Assembly (NCBI RefSeq): GCF_003990185.1
Contig: NZ_RZHF01000015.1
Span: 124,136-188,135 of the forward strand
Source of the DNA: Vreelandella nanhaiensis
GTDB taxonomy: Bacteria; Pseudomonadota; Gammaproteobacteria; Pseudomonadales; Halomonadaceae
Direction of reading: 5' to 3'
Length of the DNA: 64,000 bases
Position 1 is the first letter of the stretch. Every line of letters starts with the position of its first letter. This document shows, in pieces, positions 18,127 through 28,391 of this stretch. The notes under the pieces were generated by a model. The model did not search any database. It had not been told where the DNA came from and saw only the letters and a program-made list of their open reading frames with translations. The position numbers and the translations under genes were made by a program.

Positions 18127-20259
18127 ATGTTCACCATTGATGACCTGGCCGATCGACTCGGCGGCTACTTACCCTCGGACGAGATCCAACAGGTCAAACG
18201 CGCCTTCTATTACGCTGAGCAGGCCCATGACGGGCAGCGTCGGCGTTCAGGCGAGCCTTATGTCACGCACCCGCTCGCCGTGGCCAATATCCTGGCCAAT
18301 ATGCACATGGACCATCAAAGCCTGATGGCTGCCATGCTGCATGATGTCATCGAAGATACCGGTGTTTCCAAGAAAGCCCTGGCTGCCCAGTTCGGTAAAC
18401 CGGTGGCGGAGCTTGTGGATGGTGTCTCCAAGCTGACCCAGATCACCTTTGAAGATAAAGCCGTCGCCCAGGCGGAAAACTTTCAGAAGATGGTGCTGGC
18501 GATGTCGCGGGATATCCGCGTCATTATCGTCAAGCTTGCCGACCGCCTGCATAACATGCGCACACTCGGAGCGCTAAGGCCGGATAAAAAGCGCCGTATT
18601 GCCCGGGAAACCCTAGAAATCTACGCGCGTATCGCCGGGCGGCTGGGTATCAACACTATCCGCATCGAGCTTGAAGACCTTTCGTTTCAGGCGATTCACC
18701 CCATGCGCTCCGAGCGCATCAAGCGCGCCGTTGCCAGTGCCCGTGGGCATCGGCGAAGTGCGATGCGTGAAATTCAGGCCTCCCTGCAGCAAAGCCTGGA
18801 TGACGAAGTACTTCAGGGCACGGTGGTCGGGCGCCAGAAGCATCTACTGTCGATCTACAAGAAGATGCGCGACCAGCGTAAGCCGTTTGCGGAAATCATG
18901 GACGTGTTCGGGTTTCGTATCATCACTGAAGACGTGGCCAGCTGCTACCGCATCCTGGGCGTGGTGCACAACCTGTATAAACCGGTGCCGGGGCGTTTCA
19001 AGGACTATATTGCGATCCCCAAGGCCAACGGTTATCAGAGCCTGCACACCACGCTGTTTGGGCCACGCGGCATGCCGATTGAGGTCCAGATCCGCACCCG
19101 TGAAATGGAAGCCATGGCCAATAACGGCATTGCGGCGCACTGGCTTTACAAGGCGGGGCAGACGACCCATCCGATTGCCGAAGGCAGTCATGCCCGGGCA
19201 CGCGCCTGGGTCAAAGGCCTTCTGGAAATGCAGCGCCACGCGGGCAACTCGCTGGAATTTATCGAGCACGTCAAGAACGACCTGTTCCCTGATGATATTT
19301 ATGTATTTACGCCTAAAGGCGACATCATGGAGCTGCCCCAAGGCGCCACGGTGATCGACTTTGCCTACAGCGTGCATACCGATATCGGGAATAACTGTAT
19401 TGCCTGCCGGATTGACCGCCACCTGGCACCGCTCTCAACACGCCTGGAAAGTGGCCAGACGCTGGAAATCATCACCGCCCCCGGCGCACGCCCCAACCTT
19501 GCCTGGCTGAGCTTTGTATCAACTGCCAAGGCACGCTCCGCCATTCGCCATGCCCTGAAGCACCAACAGCAGACCGAAGCGATCACGCTGGGACGAAGGC
19601 TGCTTAACAAGGCGCTCACGCCCTTTGAAACCAGCTTGGAAGAGCTGGATGAAGCGGTATTTGAGCAGGCGGTTAAGGAGCTGGATGCAGCCTCCCAAGA
19701 GTCTTTGCTGGAGTCGCTTGGCTTGGGCAATCGAATGGCGCATGTGGTGGCCCGGCGGTTGGTGGATATTGCCCACGGGGAGCGTCACGAGGCCAATGTG
19801 GCGGTTGATAACGGAAAAGCCGTGCTGATCAGTGGCAGCGAAGGCATGGTAATTAACTTTGCCAGGTGCTGTCACCCGCTACCAGGCGACCCGGTGCTGG
19901 GACATCTTTCCATGGGCAAGGGGCTGGTCGTGCATCGCGCTGAGTGTCGCAACCTGGTCGAGCATAAAAACGACCCGGAAAAGCTCTTTACGCTGGAGTG
20001 GTCTGAATCCATTGACGAGGATTTCCCGGTGGCGCTACGCATTGAAATCGAAAGCCGCCGCGGCCTGGTCGCCGAGCTTGCGGGGCTGGTTACCGATGCC
20101 GATGCCAATATTGAACGTATCGGTATTGAAGAGCGCGATGCGCGCCTCTCCACGGTGAATCTTACGCTGTCTGTGAAAGGGCGCGTGCATCTTGCGCGTA
20201 TCATCAAGCGCATCCGTAACTTGCCTAATGTGGGCAAAATTACACGTATGACCAATTAG
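18127..20259 (+). CDS. spoT: Bifunctional (p)ppGpp synthetase/hydrolase SpoT
   Basis: 710 residues with the RelA/SpoT order: HD hydrolase domain (HPLAVANILANMHMD, MLHDVIEDTGV with the metal HD pair near 75), synthetase domain (MDVFGFRIITEDV, RFKDYIAIPKANGYQSLHT), TGS domain (DIYVFTPKGDIMELPQGATV), a helical region and a C-terminal ACT domain (ESRRGLVAELAGLVTDADAN). An intact HD motif makes it a hydrolase-competent SpoT type rather than RelA. Controls the stringent response. Confidence 0.96.
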   Translation: MFTIDDLADRLGGYLPSDEIQQVKRAFYYAEQAHDGQRRRSGEPYVTHPLAVANILANMHMDHQSLMAAMLHDVIEDTGVSKKALAAQFGKPVAELVDGVSKLTQITFEDKAVAQAENFQKMVLAMSRDIRVIIVKLADRLHNMRTLGALRPDKKRRIARETLEIYARIAGRLGINTIRIELEDLSFQAIHPMRSERIKRAVASARGHRRSAMREIQASLQQSLDDEVLQGTVVGRQKHLLSIYKKMRDQRKPFAEIMDVFGFRIITEDVASCYRILGVVHNLYKPVPGRFKDYIAIPKANGYQSLHTTLFGPRGMPIEVQIRTREMEAMANNGIAAHWLYKAGQTTHPIAEGSHARARAWVKGLLEMQRHAGNSLEFIEHVKNDLFPDDIYVFTPKGDIMELPQGATVIDFAYSVHTDIGNNCIACRIDRHLAPLSTRLESGQTLEIITAPGARPNLAWLSFVSTAKARSAIRHALKHQQQTEAITLGRRLLNKALTPFETSLEELDEAVFEQAVKELDAASQESLLESLGLGNRMAHVVARRLVDIAHGERHEANVAVDNGKAVLISGSEGMVINFARCCHPLPGDPVLGHLSMGKGLVVHRAECRNLVEHKNDPEKLFTLEWSESIDEDFPVALRIEIESRRGLVAELAGLVTDADANIERIGIEERDARLSTVNLTLSVKGRVHLARIIKRIRNLPNVGKITRMTN

Positions 20260-20419
20260 AGCCATCAAGCACCTTGGCCGACCACGCTCAGGCATCGGCC
20301 ACGTTGTGCTATAGCGGCCATTAATAACGTGATAGCCAGAGTCATCTACCTATAAGCAGGTGGAATCATTAACGCTAAACAATGATGACGGCTAAACAAT
20401 TAGAGGAGCGACAGATCGC

Positions 20420-20809
20420 ATGAGCAATAAAGCTGTAATCAATACTGAAAAGGCCCCAGCTGCTATTGGCCCTTACTCACAAGCTATCAAAGCGGGCAAT
20501 ACTGTATATCTTTCCGGCCAGATCCCGCTTGATCCGGCAACTATGGAGATAGTGTCTGAGGATTTTGAAGCTCAGGCGCGCCAGGTCTTTACCAACCTGA
20601 AAGCAGTATGTGAAGAAGCAGCAGGATCCCTGAGCGATATCGTCAAACTGAACCTGTACCTCGTTGATCTTGATAATTTCGCCATCGTTAACAAGGTGAT
20701 GGAAGAATTCTTCTCTTCGCCGTTTCCTGCTCGCGCAGCGGTAGGTGTGAAAGCTCTACCCAAAGGCAGCCAGGTGGAAGCCGAAGCCGTCATGGTCATT
20801 GGCGACTAA
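20420..20809 (+). CDS. ridA: Reactive intermediate deaminase RidA
   Basis: 129 residues. It hydrolyses reactive 2-aminoacrylate and related enamines from PLP enzymes. Visible are the N-terminal [28 protein letters not shown], and the active-site region [20 protein letters not shown] with the catalytic Arg. TTAGAGGAGCGACAG provides the ribosome site. Located 160 bp behind spoT as in many gammaproteobacteria, and followed by a strong terminator. Confidence 0.95.
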   Translation: MSNKAVINTEKAPAAIGPYSQAIKAGNTVYLSGQIPLDPATMEIVSEDFEAQARQVFTNLKAVCEEAAGSLSDIVKLNLYLVDLDNFAIVNKVMEEFFSSPFPARAAVGVKALPKGSQVEAEAVMVIGD

Positions 20810-20851
20810 GTGGCTGATTGCCTCGCTATTGGCAGCTAATACGCTATAAAA

Positions 20852-20894
20852 AAACACCGGCCCGGCGCGGTTTGCGCCATCAGGGCCGGTGTTT
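20852..20894. terminator. Intrinsic terminator after ridA
   Basis: AAACACCGGCCC pairs with GGGCCGGTGTTT around a GC-rich inner loop. A-rich on the left and T-rich on the right, so it can work in both directions, serving ridA and the convergent SDR gene. Confidence 0.85.
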
Positions 20895-20926
20895 GCTTGT
20901 GGATAATCTTCTAAGGTGAAGCGTTT

Positions 20927-21808
20927 TTATGCTTTCTGAACTTCCAGAAAGCCACCTTCTTTGAGTATTTGCGCGTAGCCTTCGCGATAGCTTGGGTAGC
21001 TAAACTCATAGCCGGTTTCGAGAATACGCTGATTGTTACAGCGCTTGCTGGCCCGACGGCGCAGTGGCGACTGCATGGTATCGGTGGATTCCACCTTGAG
21101 CTGCTTGGCGATCCAGGCCATCACGTTGTGCAGGGTAACCGGTTCGCAGTCGCTTCCCAGATAAAGGTCGGCAATAGGCTGACCCTTCTCCTGGCAGCGA
21201 ATCAAGTGCGCCAAAATACCGGTGCAGTCGTCCCGGTGGATACGGTTGGAGTAAATGACCGGCGTGACGGCAGCCAGGCGGCCTTCAGCCACCTGATGGA
21301 TCAAGCGGTCACGGCCTGGGCCGTAGATGCCTGAAAAACGCACCACGGTACCCGGCAGCGGATGATTAAGCAGCGTTTGCTCGGCTTCATACATCAGCTT
21401 GCCTGAAAAACTTGTCGGACCAATGGGGCTATCTTCGTTGACCTCTTCACCTTCCTGCTGGCCATATACGCTGGTGGACGATACGAAGAACACCCGGCGT
21501 GGCGGCTTGTCATGCTGCTCCATCACGCTCAATACGTTTTTCAAGCCATCCGGGTAGGCGCTTTGATAGGCGCTTTCTTCAAAGCGGTCGGCGCTTACAC
21601 TATAAATCACGTAGTCCGCCTGGGGGAGGGCAGAGGCCCCGGCTTCTTCAAGCTCATTAAGGTCCAGTTTTAATGGCTCGATACCAGTGTTTTTCAAGGC
21701 AGCGATGTTGCGCCGTACGCCAACGACCCGGTGCCCTTCGGCAATCAGCTCGCGCCCTAAGGTAATGCCGATATCTCCACAACCGATAATCAGTACCGTT
21801 AGCTTCAC
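20927..21808 (-). CDS. NAD-dependent epimerase/dehydratase family SDR, YeeZ-like
   Basis: 293 residues if started at the GTG at 21808, preferred because AAAGGAG lies 8 bp before it and VKLTVLIIGCGDIGITLGRE begins the Rossmann fold; an ATG further up at 21928 would overlap the oxyR promoter. The nucleotide-binding GCGDIG is at residues 9-14 and the SDR region FFVSSTSVYGQQEGEEV near 110 carries the YxxxK-like GKLMYEAEQ later. Extended or atypical SDR proteins of this kind (E. coli YeeZ) act on nucleotide sugars or unknown substrates. Divergent from oxyR. Confidence 0.78.
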   Translation of the reverse strand: MKLTVLIIGCGDIGITLGRELIAEGHRVVGVRRNIAALKNTGIEPLKLDLNELEEAGASALPQADYVIYSVSADRFEESAYQSAYPDGLKNVLSVMEQHDKPPRRVFFVSSTSVYGQQEGEEVNEDSPIGPTSFSGKLMYEAEQTLLNHPLPGTVVRFSGIYGPGRDRLIHQVAEGRLAAVTPVIYSNRIHRDDCTGILAHLIRCQEKGQPIADLYLGSDCEPVTLHNVMAWIAKQLKVESTDTMQSPLRRRASKRCNNQRILETGYEFSYPSYREGYAQILKEGGFLEVQKA

Positions 21809-21962
21809 CTTATCCACTCCTTTTGATAAATATTCCCTATTAGATACAAAGTCCCTGCAAGATGTGACAAGGTCAGCAGGGGTTTGCCTGTCCCTTTCCG
21901 TCCCGCTGAGGGTCATGATATTAGTCACGAGCTGCTACGAGAGGATGCCCACTGGCGCCATT

Positions 21963-22892
21963 ATGACTTTAACAGAACTTCGCTACATCGTAACCCTTGC
22001 TCAAGAGCGCCATTTTGGCCGTGCGGCAGAACGCTGCCACGTTTCACAGCCCACTCTGTCGGTGGCGGTGAAAAAACTGGAGGACGAGCTTGAAATACCA
22101 CTGTTTGAACGCTCCAAGTCGACCATCCAGGTAACCCCGCTTGGCGAGAAGATAATCGCCCAGGCCCAGCGTGTGCTGGAACAGAGCCGGCTGATCTATG
22201 AGATGGCAAGCGCAGGTAAGGACCAGCTCTCCAATACGCTGCGTATAGGAGCCATTTATACCATCGGGCCTTATCTTTTCCCCCATCTTATTCCGGCACT
22301 TGCCGATATCGCGCCGCAAATGCCGCTGTATATTGAAGAAGGTATGACCGGAACGTTACGTGCTAAGCTGAAAAATGGTGAACTGGACGTCATTATCGTG
22401 GCGTTACCGTTTACTGATACCGATATCGTGACCAAGCCTATTTACGAAGAGCAATTTGAAGTACTCATGCCTGCTAATCACCACTGGGTCGAGCGTGACG
22501 CGATCCGCAAAGAGGACCTGCTGGAGGAGCGCTTGCTGCTGCTGGGCGAAGGTCACTGCTTTCGAGACCAGATTCTTGAGGCGTGCCCGGCGATTACCCA
22601 AAAGCTTAACAGCCCGAATAACACGCTTATTGCCGAAGGCGGGTCGCTTGAAACCATTCGGCACATGGTGGCCTCAAAGCTGGGTATCACCGTTTTACCC
22701 CAGTCTGCTTTAGGTACCGATCAATATGAAAACGCCATGCTAGAGAGTCGCCCGTTTGTTGATCCCGCGCCTTCACGCACGGTTGCGATCGCCTGGCGGG
22801 CAAGCTTTCCACGGCCTAAAGCGATTGATGCCCTGGTGGATGCGATCAGCCGTTGCCAGCAGCCTGCCCAAGCGGTTAAAGCACGCTCATGA
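21963..22892 (+). CDS. oxyR: Hydrogen-peroxide sensing LysR-type regulator OxyR
   Basis: 309 residues from ATG 21963, where MTLTELRYIVTLAQERHFGR starts the winged helix. The redox pair is preserved: LGEGHCFRDQILEACPAI has two Cys nine positions apart, matching Cys199 and Cys208 of E. coli OxyR. It activates peroxide defence genes after disulfide formation. Its end overlaps the recG start by four bases (ATGA), so recG is co-transcribed; the same oxyR-recG pair is found in Pseudomonas. Confidence 0.94.
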   Translation: MTLTELRYIVTLAQERHFGRAAERCHVSQPTLSVAVKKLEDELEIPLFERSKSTIQVTPLGEKIIAQAQRVLEQSRLIYEMASAGKDQLSNTLRIGAIYTIGPYLFPHLIPALADIAPQMPLYIEEGMTGTLRAKLKNGELDVIIVALPFTDTDIVTKPIYEEQFEVLMPANHHWVERDAIRKEDLLEERLLLLGEGHCFRDQILEACPAITQKLNSPNNTLIAEGGSLETIRHMVASKLGITVLPQSALGTDQYENAMLESRPFVDPAPSRTVAIAWRASFPRPKAIDALVDAISRCQQPAQAVKARS

Positions 22893-24967
22893 GCGATCTT
22901 ACCAGCCCCGTAACAGCGCTTAAGGGCGTAGGTGAAGCTCTGGCGCTTAAGCTTTCGCGGCTGGGCATTGAGCATATCAGCGACCTGCTTTTCCACCTGC
23001 CCCTGCGCTATCAGGACCGCACCCGATTAACGCCCATTGGCCTGCTGCGGGCAGGGCAGGAAGCCGTTATAGAGGGCGAGATAACCGCCTGTGACGTGGT
23101 AAAAGGGCGACGGCGCAGCCTGCTGGTACGCCTGCGTGATGGTAGCGGTATCTTAAGCCTGCGCTTTTTTCACTTTTCGCCTGCTCAGCAGCAGCAACTG
23201 CGCCCAGGCGCTTCTGTGCGCGCTTTTGGCGAAGCGCGGGCGGGGGCAACGGGGCTGGAAATTTATCATCCTGAGTACCGGCTAAACAGCGCCGGAGAAA
23301 CATCAGTCGATGAGTACTTCACCCCTATTTATCCGACCACGGAAGGGCTGAACCAGGCGCGCCTGCGGGCGCTGACACAGCAGGCGCTGGAGCTTTTAGA
23401 TAGCGCGCCCGAAGCGCTGCCTGATGTGATACCCGAACCGCTTCGTCAGCGCTTTCACCTACCGGGGCTCCACGCCTGTCTGCATTTGTTGCATCAGCCA
23501 CCGCCTGATGTGGATATCGACAAGCTGACTCTGGGCCAGCACCCTGCCACGCGCCGCTTGGCGTTAGAAGAGCTATTGGCCCACCAGCTCAGCCTGCGTG
23601 ACGTGCGCCTGCGCATCCAGGCCGATGGCGCGCCGGTACTTCCCTCCGGGCGCAGCCTGCAGGCACGCTTTCTGGCCCAGCTACCCTTTGCACTGACCGG
23701 CGCTCAGCGGCGGGTACTGGAGGAGATCGCTCTGGACCTCAGCCGGCCCGCGCCTATGCTGCGCCTGGTACAAGGCGATGTGGGCTCAGGTAAGACCGTG
23801 GTGGCCGCCATGGCAGCGCTGGCCGCACTTGCTGGCAATTGCCAGGCTGCGATTATGGCGCCTACCGAAATCCTCGCTGAGCAGCACTACCGCGCGTTTA
23901 AAAGCTGGTTTGAGCCGCTGGGCATTGAAGTTGCCTGGCTGGCAGGCAAGCTGAAGGGCAAAACCCGCCTGGATGCCAAGGCAGCGATTGCCGATGGCCG
24001 GGCGCGCATGGTGGTAGGTACCCACGCCCTGTTTCAGGGAGATGTTCACTTTCAGTGTCTGGGGCTGGCGATTATTGACGAACAGCACCGCTTTGGCGTT
24101 CACCAGCGGCTGGCGTTGCGTGAAAAGGGCGAAGCGGGGGGGCTGACGCCGCACCAACTGATCATGACCGCCACGCCCATTCCTCGCACGCTGGCAATGA
24201 GCGCCTATGCGGACTTGGATGTGTCGGTCATTGACGAACTACCTCCGGGGCGAACGCCTGTAAAAACCGTGGTGGTGTCTGACGAGCGCCGTCCCGAGGT
24301 GGTTGAGCGTATTCGCCGGGCATGTGGCGATGGCCGTCAGGCCTATTGGGTGTGTACGCTGATCGAAGAATCCGAAGCTTTGCAGTGCCAGGCGGCGGAA
24401 GTGACCAGCCAAGAGTTGACCGAAGCGCTACCGGAGTTGGCCATTGGTCTGGTCCATGGGCGCATGAAGCCTAGTGAAAAAACTGAGGTAATGACGGCTT
24501 TTAAAGAAGGTGAGCTGGATCTGCTGGTGGCTACCACGGTCATTGAAGTAGGGGTGGATGTACCCAACGCCAGCCTGATGATCATCGAGAACCCGGAGCG
24601 CCTGGGGCTTTCCCAGCTTCATCAGTTGCGCGGGCGCGTCGGGCGTGGCGGTACGGAAAGTTTCTGCGTGTTGCTTTACCATCCACCGCTTTCCAAAAGC
24701 TCCCGTGAGCGCTTAAGCGTCATGCGTGAAACCACCGATGGCTTCCGTATTGCCGAGAAGGATTTGGAAATTCGTGGCCCCGGCGAGGTATTGGGCACTC
24801 GCCAGACCGGCTTGGCACAGATGAAAATTGCTAACCTTGAGCGTGATGCCGACCTGCTGGAGCGCGTGGCCTCACTTGCCAGCGAACTGCAGCACGCCCC
24901 GCAAGTGACCGCTGTGCTAGTGCGCCGCTGGCTGGGCGAGGCCGCCGGACGTTACGGGCAGGTATGA
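22889..24967 (+). CDS. recG: ATP-dependent DNA helicase RecG
   Basis: 692 residues. The N-terminal wedge/OB domain (about 60-150) is followed by superfamily 2 helicase motifs: Walker A RLVQGDVGSGKTVVAAMAAL near 290, motif II IIDEQHRFGVHQR near 396 (DEQH as in RecG), motif III MTATPIPRTLAMSAYADLDV, and VIEVGVDVPNASLM plus QLHQLRGRVGRG in the second RecA domain. It remodels stalled forks and Holliday junctions. Co-transcribed with oxyR. Confidence 0.97.
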   Translation: MSDLTSPVTALKGVGEALALKLSRLGIEHISDLLFHLPLRYQDRTRLTPIGLLRAGQEAVIEGEITACDVVKGRRRSLLVRLRDGSGILSLRFFHFSPAQQQQLRPGASVRAFGEARAGATGLEIYHPEYRLNSAGETSVDEYFTPIYPTTEGLNQARLRALTQQALELLDSAPEALPDVIPEPLRQRFHLPGLHACLHLLHQPPPDVDIDKLTLGQHPATRRLALEELLAHQLSLRDVRLRIQADGAPVLPSGRSLQARFLAQLPFALTGAQRRVLEEIALDLSRPAPMLRLVQGDVGSGKTVVAAMAALAALAGNCQAAIMAPTEILAEQHYRAFKSWFEPLGIEVAWLAGKLKGKTRLDAKAAIADGRARMVVGTHALFQGDVHFQCLGLAIIDEQHRFGVHQRLALREKGEAGGLTPHQLIMTATPIPRTLAMSAYADLDVSVIDELPPGRTPVKTVVVSDERRPEVVERIRRACGDGRQAYWVCTLIEESEALQCQAAEVTSQELTEALPELAIGLVHGRMKPSEKTEVMTAFKEGELDLLVATTVIEVGVDVPNASLMIIENPERLGLSQLHQLRGRVGRGGTESFCVLLYHPPLSKSSRERLSVMRETTDGFRIAEKDLEIRGPGEVLGTRQTGLAQMKIANLERDADLLERVASLASELQHAPQVTAVLVRRWLGEAAGRYGQV

Positions 24968-24984
24968 AGCCTCGCAGATGCTTA

Positions 24985-27171
24985 TCAGCCCTTAACCGGG
25001 CGGATAAGCCGGTTGGCCGCTTCGCCCAGCGGCGCCAACTGCTCGCCAATCAAGCGTAGCTGGCTCTGAATCGGGCGGTAAGCCACCACCGCCTGCTCGT
25101 CGGCAGTAGCCCCATCCTGTTCATCCAACTGGGCTATCAGCTCGTCTGCCTGCTCGGTTAGCGTCTCGGTTAGCTGGCGCTTATCGAGCTGTTCCGCCAG
25201 ATGCTCCAACATTTCGCTCATGCGTTTCGCAACGGGCACCAGCGCCTTGTCGCTTTCATCCTCGGCCAGCTGATGGCGGTGGGCGCCCAAAGCGGAAAGA
25301 TGGCTTAGTAAGGTATTGGAGAGTACCAGAAACCGCAGGCCATCATCCGCATCCTGTTTACGGTAGTGCCCAGGCTCATGGAGCATATTAGTAAGCAGCG
25401 TGGAAAGCGCGGCATCGGCGTTGTGGGCGTTGCGGCGTGCCAGGCGGTAGGCCAAGCCATCCTGCTTACCTTCCTGGTACTGACGGACAATTTCATCCAG
25501 GTAGAGGCGATGGCTAGTGAGCACCTTAGCGGCTTCACGGTAGAGCCTGCGCCCCTGCCAATCAGGGAAAATGAAAAACACCGCCAGCCCGGCAATCAGC
25601 GAACCCAGTAGAGTATCAAACAGCCGCGGCCAGATCAGGTTAAAACCGTCGCCTACCTGATTGAAGCTGCACAGCACCAGCAGCGTGATTGAGGCGGTGG
25701 CGATGATGTAATGCTTTTCCCGGTTGGCAAAAAAGGTTACGCCTGCAGCCACGGCAATCATGCTCTGCACGCTTGGTTGGGGAAACAGGCTAATGGATGC
25801 CCAACCGACGACCAAGCCCAGTACCGTGCCTGTAATCCGCTGGGAAAGAAAGCGTCGAGTGGTGGCAAAGTTGGGCCGACAGACAAACAGCGTGGTCAGC
25901 AAAATCCAGAAGCCCTGTTCAGGGTCCAGCCACTGAAGCAGCCCATAACCCGCCAATAGCGCTGACGATAGACGTATGGCATGACGAAAGGTGGGCGAGC
26001 CCAGCGTCAGGTTAAGCCGAACTCGGTTCCAGGCCTCCTGTAGGCTTGAAGGTGAGCGATCAAAAAGAGTGCTGTCGCGGCGATCGTCGTCCATGTCGGG
26101 GTTGTGGGCACTGGCAATTTGGCCCTCAAGAGTGGCCAGGTTATCCGCCAGGGCATTGAGCGGGCGCATCAGCGGGCGCCATTCAGGCTTTCCCCGGTCG
26201 CTCAGGTTATTAATTGAGGCACGCAGGTCGGCCAAGGCCTCCTCGCTCTGGCGGTGGTCAAATGGCCGGTTGAGCAGCAGCGACTTGGCCAGCTGGCGGC
26301 AGGCACGACCTTGCTGGTCCAGAAGCCGCTGGCAGCGAAACAAGACATCGTGATGGAAAAAGGCTTCGGTAAGCGCGCTATAAGGGTAGTGGGTCGAGCT
26401 TGCCCGCTCGTGAATATCCTGGGCAATGAAATAGATGCGTAAATAACGGTTAAGTTTACGATTGCCGCGCTGGCCTTCCAAGCGGCGAAAAATCATCTCC
26501 TTGGCCTGGTTGAGTGCGTCCACCACCTTGCCGTTCTGGCGCGCCAGGGCCACGCGCCGGGCCTCAACGTCAACACCCCGCACCGGTTCAAACAGCGCCG
26601 ATTTCAAGATCAGGAACTCGCCCAGCGCCTTGTAGAGCCGCGCCATGCTCTGCTTGAGCGGCTGGCGCGAAAACAGCGCACACCAGAGCACTGAAATAAG
26701 CCCGTACCAGGCCGCGCCAGCAATCAGCTGCAGCTGACGAACCGACACCTCATGATCAACACCCCCGTGCTGTTCGATATTGATCATTGAGTAGATTGAG
26801 AGAATCAGCGTACCCGAGGCAATCGTTGCATAGCGTTGGCCGATGGCCCCGAGCATGATCAAGGTAAACGTGGAAACCGCGAGGCCCACAGCAAACAGCC
26901 ACGGCCACGGAAACAGCCACTGAACCACAAAGGAGGCGAGGGTGAAGCATAAAAGCGTGACGGTCAGCGCCTGGAGACGGCCCTGCCAGCTGTCATCGGT
27001 TTCAGAAAGGGCGCAGGCAATAATGCCCAGAAATAGCGGTATGACCAGCGCAATATTGCCCGAATAGACGCTGAAGAGCAGCGCACCACTGAATGCCAGA
27101 AAAACGCGCAGGCTGTAAGCAAACTTGTCCAGGGTCCAAAGACGCCGTAGCGGCAGTGAAAAAGTGGGCAT
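24985..27171 (-). CDS. YccS/YhfK family inner-membrane protein (FUSC)
   Basis: 728 residues. Two blocks of about five membrane segments each (residues about 20-160 and 400-520) separate cytoplasmic regions of about 230 and 200 residues, the arrangement of YccS, FusC and AaeB proteins. The starts LRRLWTLDKFAYSLRVFLAF and, in the second block, HAIRLSSALLAGYGLLQW and FANREKHYIIATASITLLVL fit YccS. This group is linked to export of aromatic acids or unknown solutes; the substrate here is not known. Convergent with recG, 17 bp apart. Confidence 0.82.
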   Translation of the reverse strand: MPTFSLPLRRLWTLDKFAYSLRVFLAFSGALLFSVYSGNIALVIPLFLGIIACALSETDDSWQGRLQALTVTLLCFTLASFVVQWLFPWPWLFAVGLAVSTFTLIMLGAIGQRYATIASGTLILSIYSMINIEQHGGVDHEVSVRQLQLIAGAAWYGLISVLWCALFSRQPLKQSMARLYKALGEFLILKSALFEPVRGVDVEARRVALARQNGKVVDALNQAKEMIFRRLEGQRGNRKLNRYLRIYFIAQDIHERASSTHYPYSALTEAFFHHDVLFRCQRLLDQQGRACRQLAKSLLLNRPFDHRQSEEALADLRASINNLSDRGKPEWRPLMRPLNALADNLATLEGQIASAHNPDMDDDRRDSTLFDRSPSSLQEAWNRVRLNLTLGSPTFRHAIRLSSALLAGYGLLQWLDPEQGFWILLTTLFVCRPNFATTRRFLSQRITGTVLGLVVGWASISLFPQPSVQSMIAVAAGVTFFANREKHYIIATASITLLVLCSFNQVGDGFNLIWPRLFDTLLGSLIAGLAVFFIFPDWQGRRLYREAAKVLTSHRLYLDEIVRQYQEGKQDGLAYRLARRNAHNADAALSTLLTNMLHEPGHYRKQDADDGLRFLVLSNTLLSHLSALGAHRHQLAEDESDKALVPVAKRMSEMLEHLAEQLDKRQLTETLTEQADELIAQLDEQDGATADEQAVVAYRPIQSQLRLIGEQLAPLGEAANRLIRPVKG

Positions 27172-27262
27172 AGAGACTCTTGTTGTGGGTCGTTTTTAGA
27201 CTTTAGTATAACGGTTATGAGTGGCCCACTGCTATGGTTCAAACTGTATCTTGCAGTGTCTT

Positions 27263-28267
27263 TTAAGGTATTTCCACGACACGCTTACCCAGGTTATCGC
27301 CGCGAAGAAGACCGATCAGTGCCAGACCGATGCTATCCAAACCACCTGATATGGTATCCAACCGCCAGTTTATATCGCCGCGGGCCACAAGCGGCGCCAT
27401 AAATTTTTGAAAGTCATCCCAATAGTCGAGGTAGTGAGGTACGACAAAAGGATGCACCGAGACTCTTTTCTGTCCCAATTGAGCAAAGTTGTGGGGGCTT
27501 TGGCGGGGCTGTTCAGACTGATATTGGCTTACTAAACCGCACAGTACGATACGTCCATTCGCCTTCATCGCTTCAATTGCCGCTGTAAAAGCCCGGCCGC
27601 CCACGTTTTCAAAATTAAGTGTAATACCTGAAGGAGCGGCGTTATGTAACTGCTCGGCATAGTCAGCGTGGCGGTGATCAAGCACCGTTTGAAAACCTTT
27701 ATGACGCAGCCAGTCACGCTTGTCAGCCCGTCCGGCAGTAACGATGACTTTTGCCCCTAAGCGTTTAGCCAATTGCGCCGCAATGGAGCCCACGGCCCCC
27801 GCCGCTGCACTAACGAGCACGGTGTCTTGCTCCGTTGGCTGACCAATCAGTTGCATGCCTACCCAGGCTGTAAATCCTGTCATACCCAAAGGGTGCAAAA
27901 AAGCGGTTGGGTCGCTCCCTGCCGGGATCACCGCCAGGCCTTTTCCATCAGAGGCAATAATCTCCTGCATAGGAAGATGCCCCACAACCAAGTCGCCCGG
28001 CTTAAAAGCGGGGATATTGCTGGCAATAACCTCGGCTAATGTCCAACCCGATAGCGGGCTGCCCGCATTCCAGCGTTCAATATAATCATAGCCCTCAGGC
28101 TGCATGCGGGTGCGCATATAGGGGTCAACACTGATATAGCGGGGTTTTAGCAGTAATTGCGCTCTTGCTGGCAGTTGAACGAACGCCTTTTCTATATGCT
28201 CAGGGCGTAGTTTGCCCTTTGGCTGGCATGAAAGTCTTAAACCTAACGTCGTTATGCATGCGGTCAT
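27263..28267 (-). CDS. Zinc-free NADP-dependent oxidoreductase, CurA/YncB family
   Basis: 334 residues of the medium-chain reductase superfamily without the zinc ligands. PRYISVDPYMRTRM near 45 and the NADP-binding SAAAGAVGSIAAQLAKRLGA near 150 are typical of the leukotriene B4 12-hydroxydehydrogenase or CurA branch, which reduces alpha,beta-unsaturated ketones and detoxifies reactive enones. A single gene; the terminator hairpin at 28334-28357 separates it from the HU operon upstream. Confidence 0.85.
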   Translation of the reverse strand: MTACITTLGLRLSCQPKGKLRPEHIEKAFVQLPARAQLLLKPRYISVDPYMRTRMQPEGYDYIERWNAGSPLSGWTLAEVIASNIPAFKPGDLVVGHLPMQEIIASDGKGLAVIPAGSDPTAFLHPLGMTGFTAWVGMQLIGQPTEQDTVLVSAAAGAVGSIAAQLAKRLGAKVIVTAGRADKRDWLRHKGFQTVLDHRHADYAEQLHNAAPSGITLNFENVGGRAFTAAIEAMKANGRIVLCGLVSQYQSEQPRQSPHNFAQLGQKRVSVHPFVVPHYLDYWDDFQKFMAPLVARGDINWRLDTISGGLDSIGLALIGLLRGDNLGKRVVEIP

Positions 28268-28333
28268 GGCTATCTTTTCGCTGTATTCACAGCATGAACA
28301 TTACCGCGAATAAAAGAGGAAAATCGGAAGGGG

Positions 28334-28357
28334 GCCCGTCACCTTAGGGTGACGGGC
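28334..28357 (-). terminator. Hairpin after the HU-SCP2 operon
   Basis: GCCCGTCACC pairs perfectly with GGTGACGGGC, loop TTAG. It lies just downstream of the minus-strand SCP2-like gene. The following T-rich stretch is weak, so termination strength is uncertain. Confidence 0.6.
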
Positions 28358-28391
28358 AAGCTGTCATTAGTCAGTACCTGTATGGTTACTT

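Noticed and set aside
21809-21928. Upstream ATG extension of the SDR gene
   Set aside because: The GTG at 21808 has a good Shine-Dalgarno and begins the Rossmann fold; the longer start invades the oxyR promoter.
28334-28357. GTCAC/GTGAC dyad as another matS-like site
   Set aside because: The arms are inverted relative to matS and form a terminator-type hairpin behind the HU operon.
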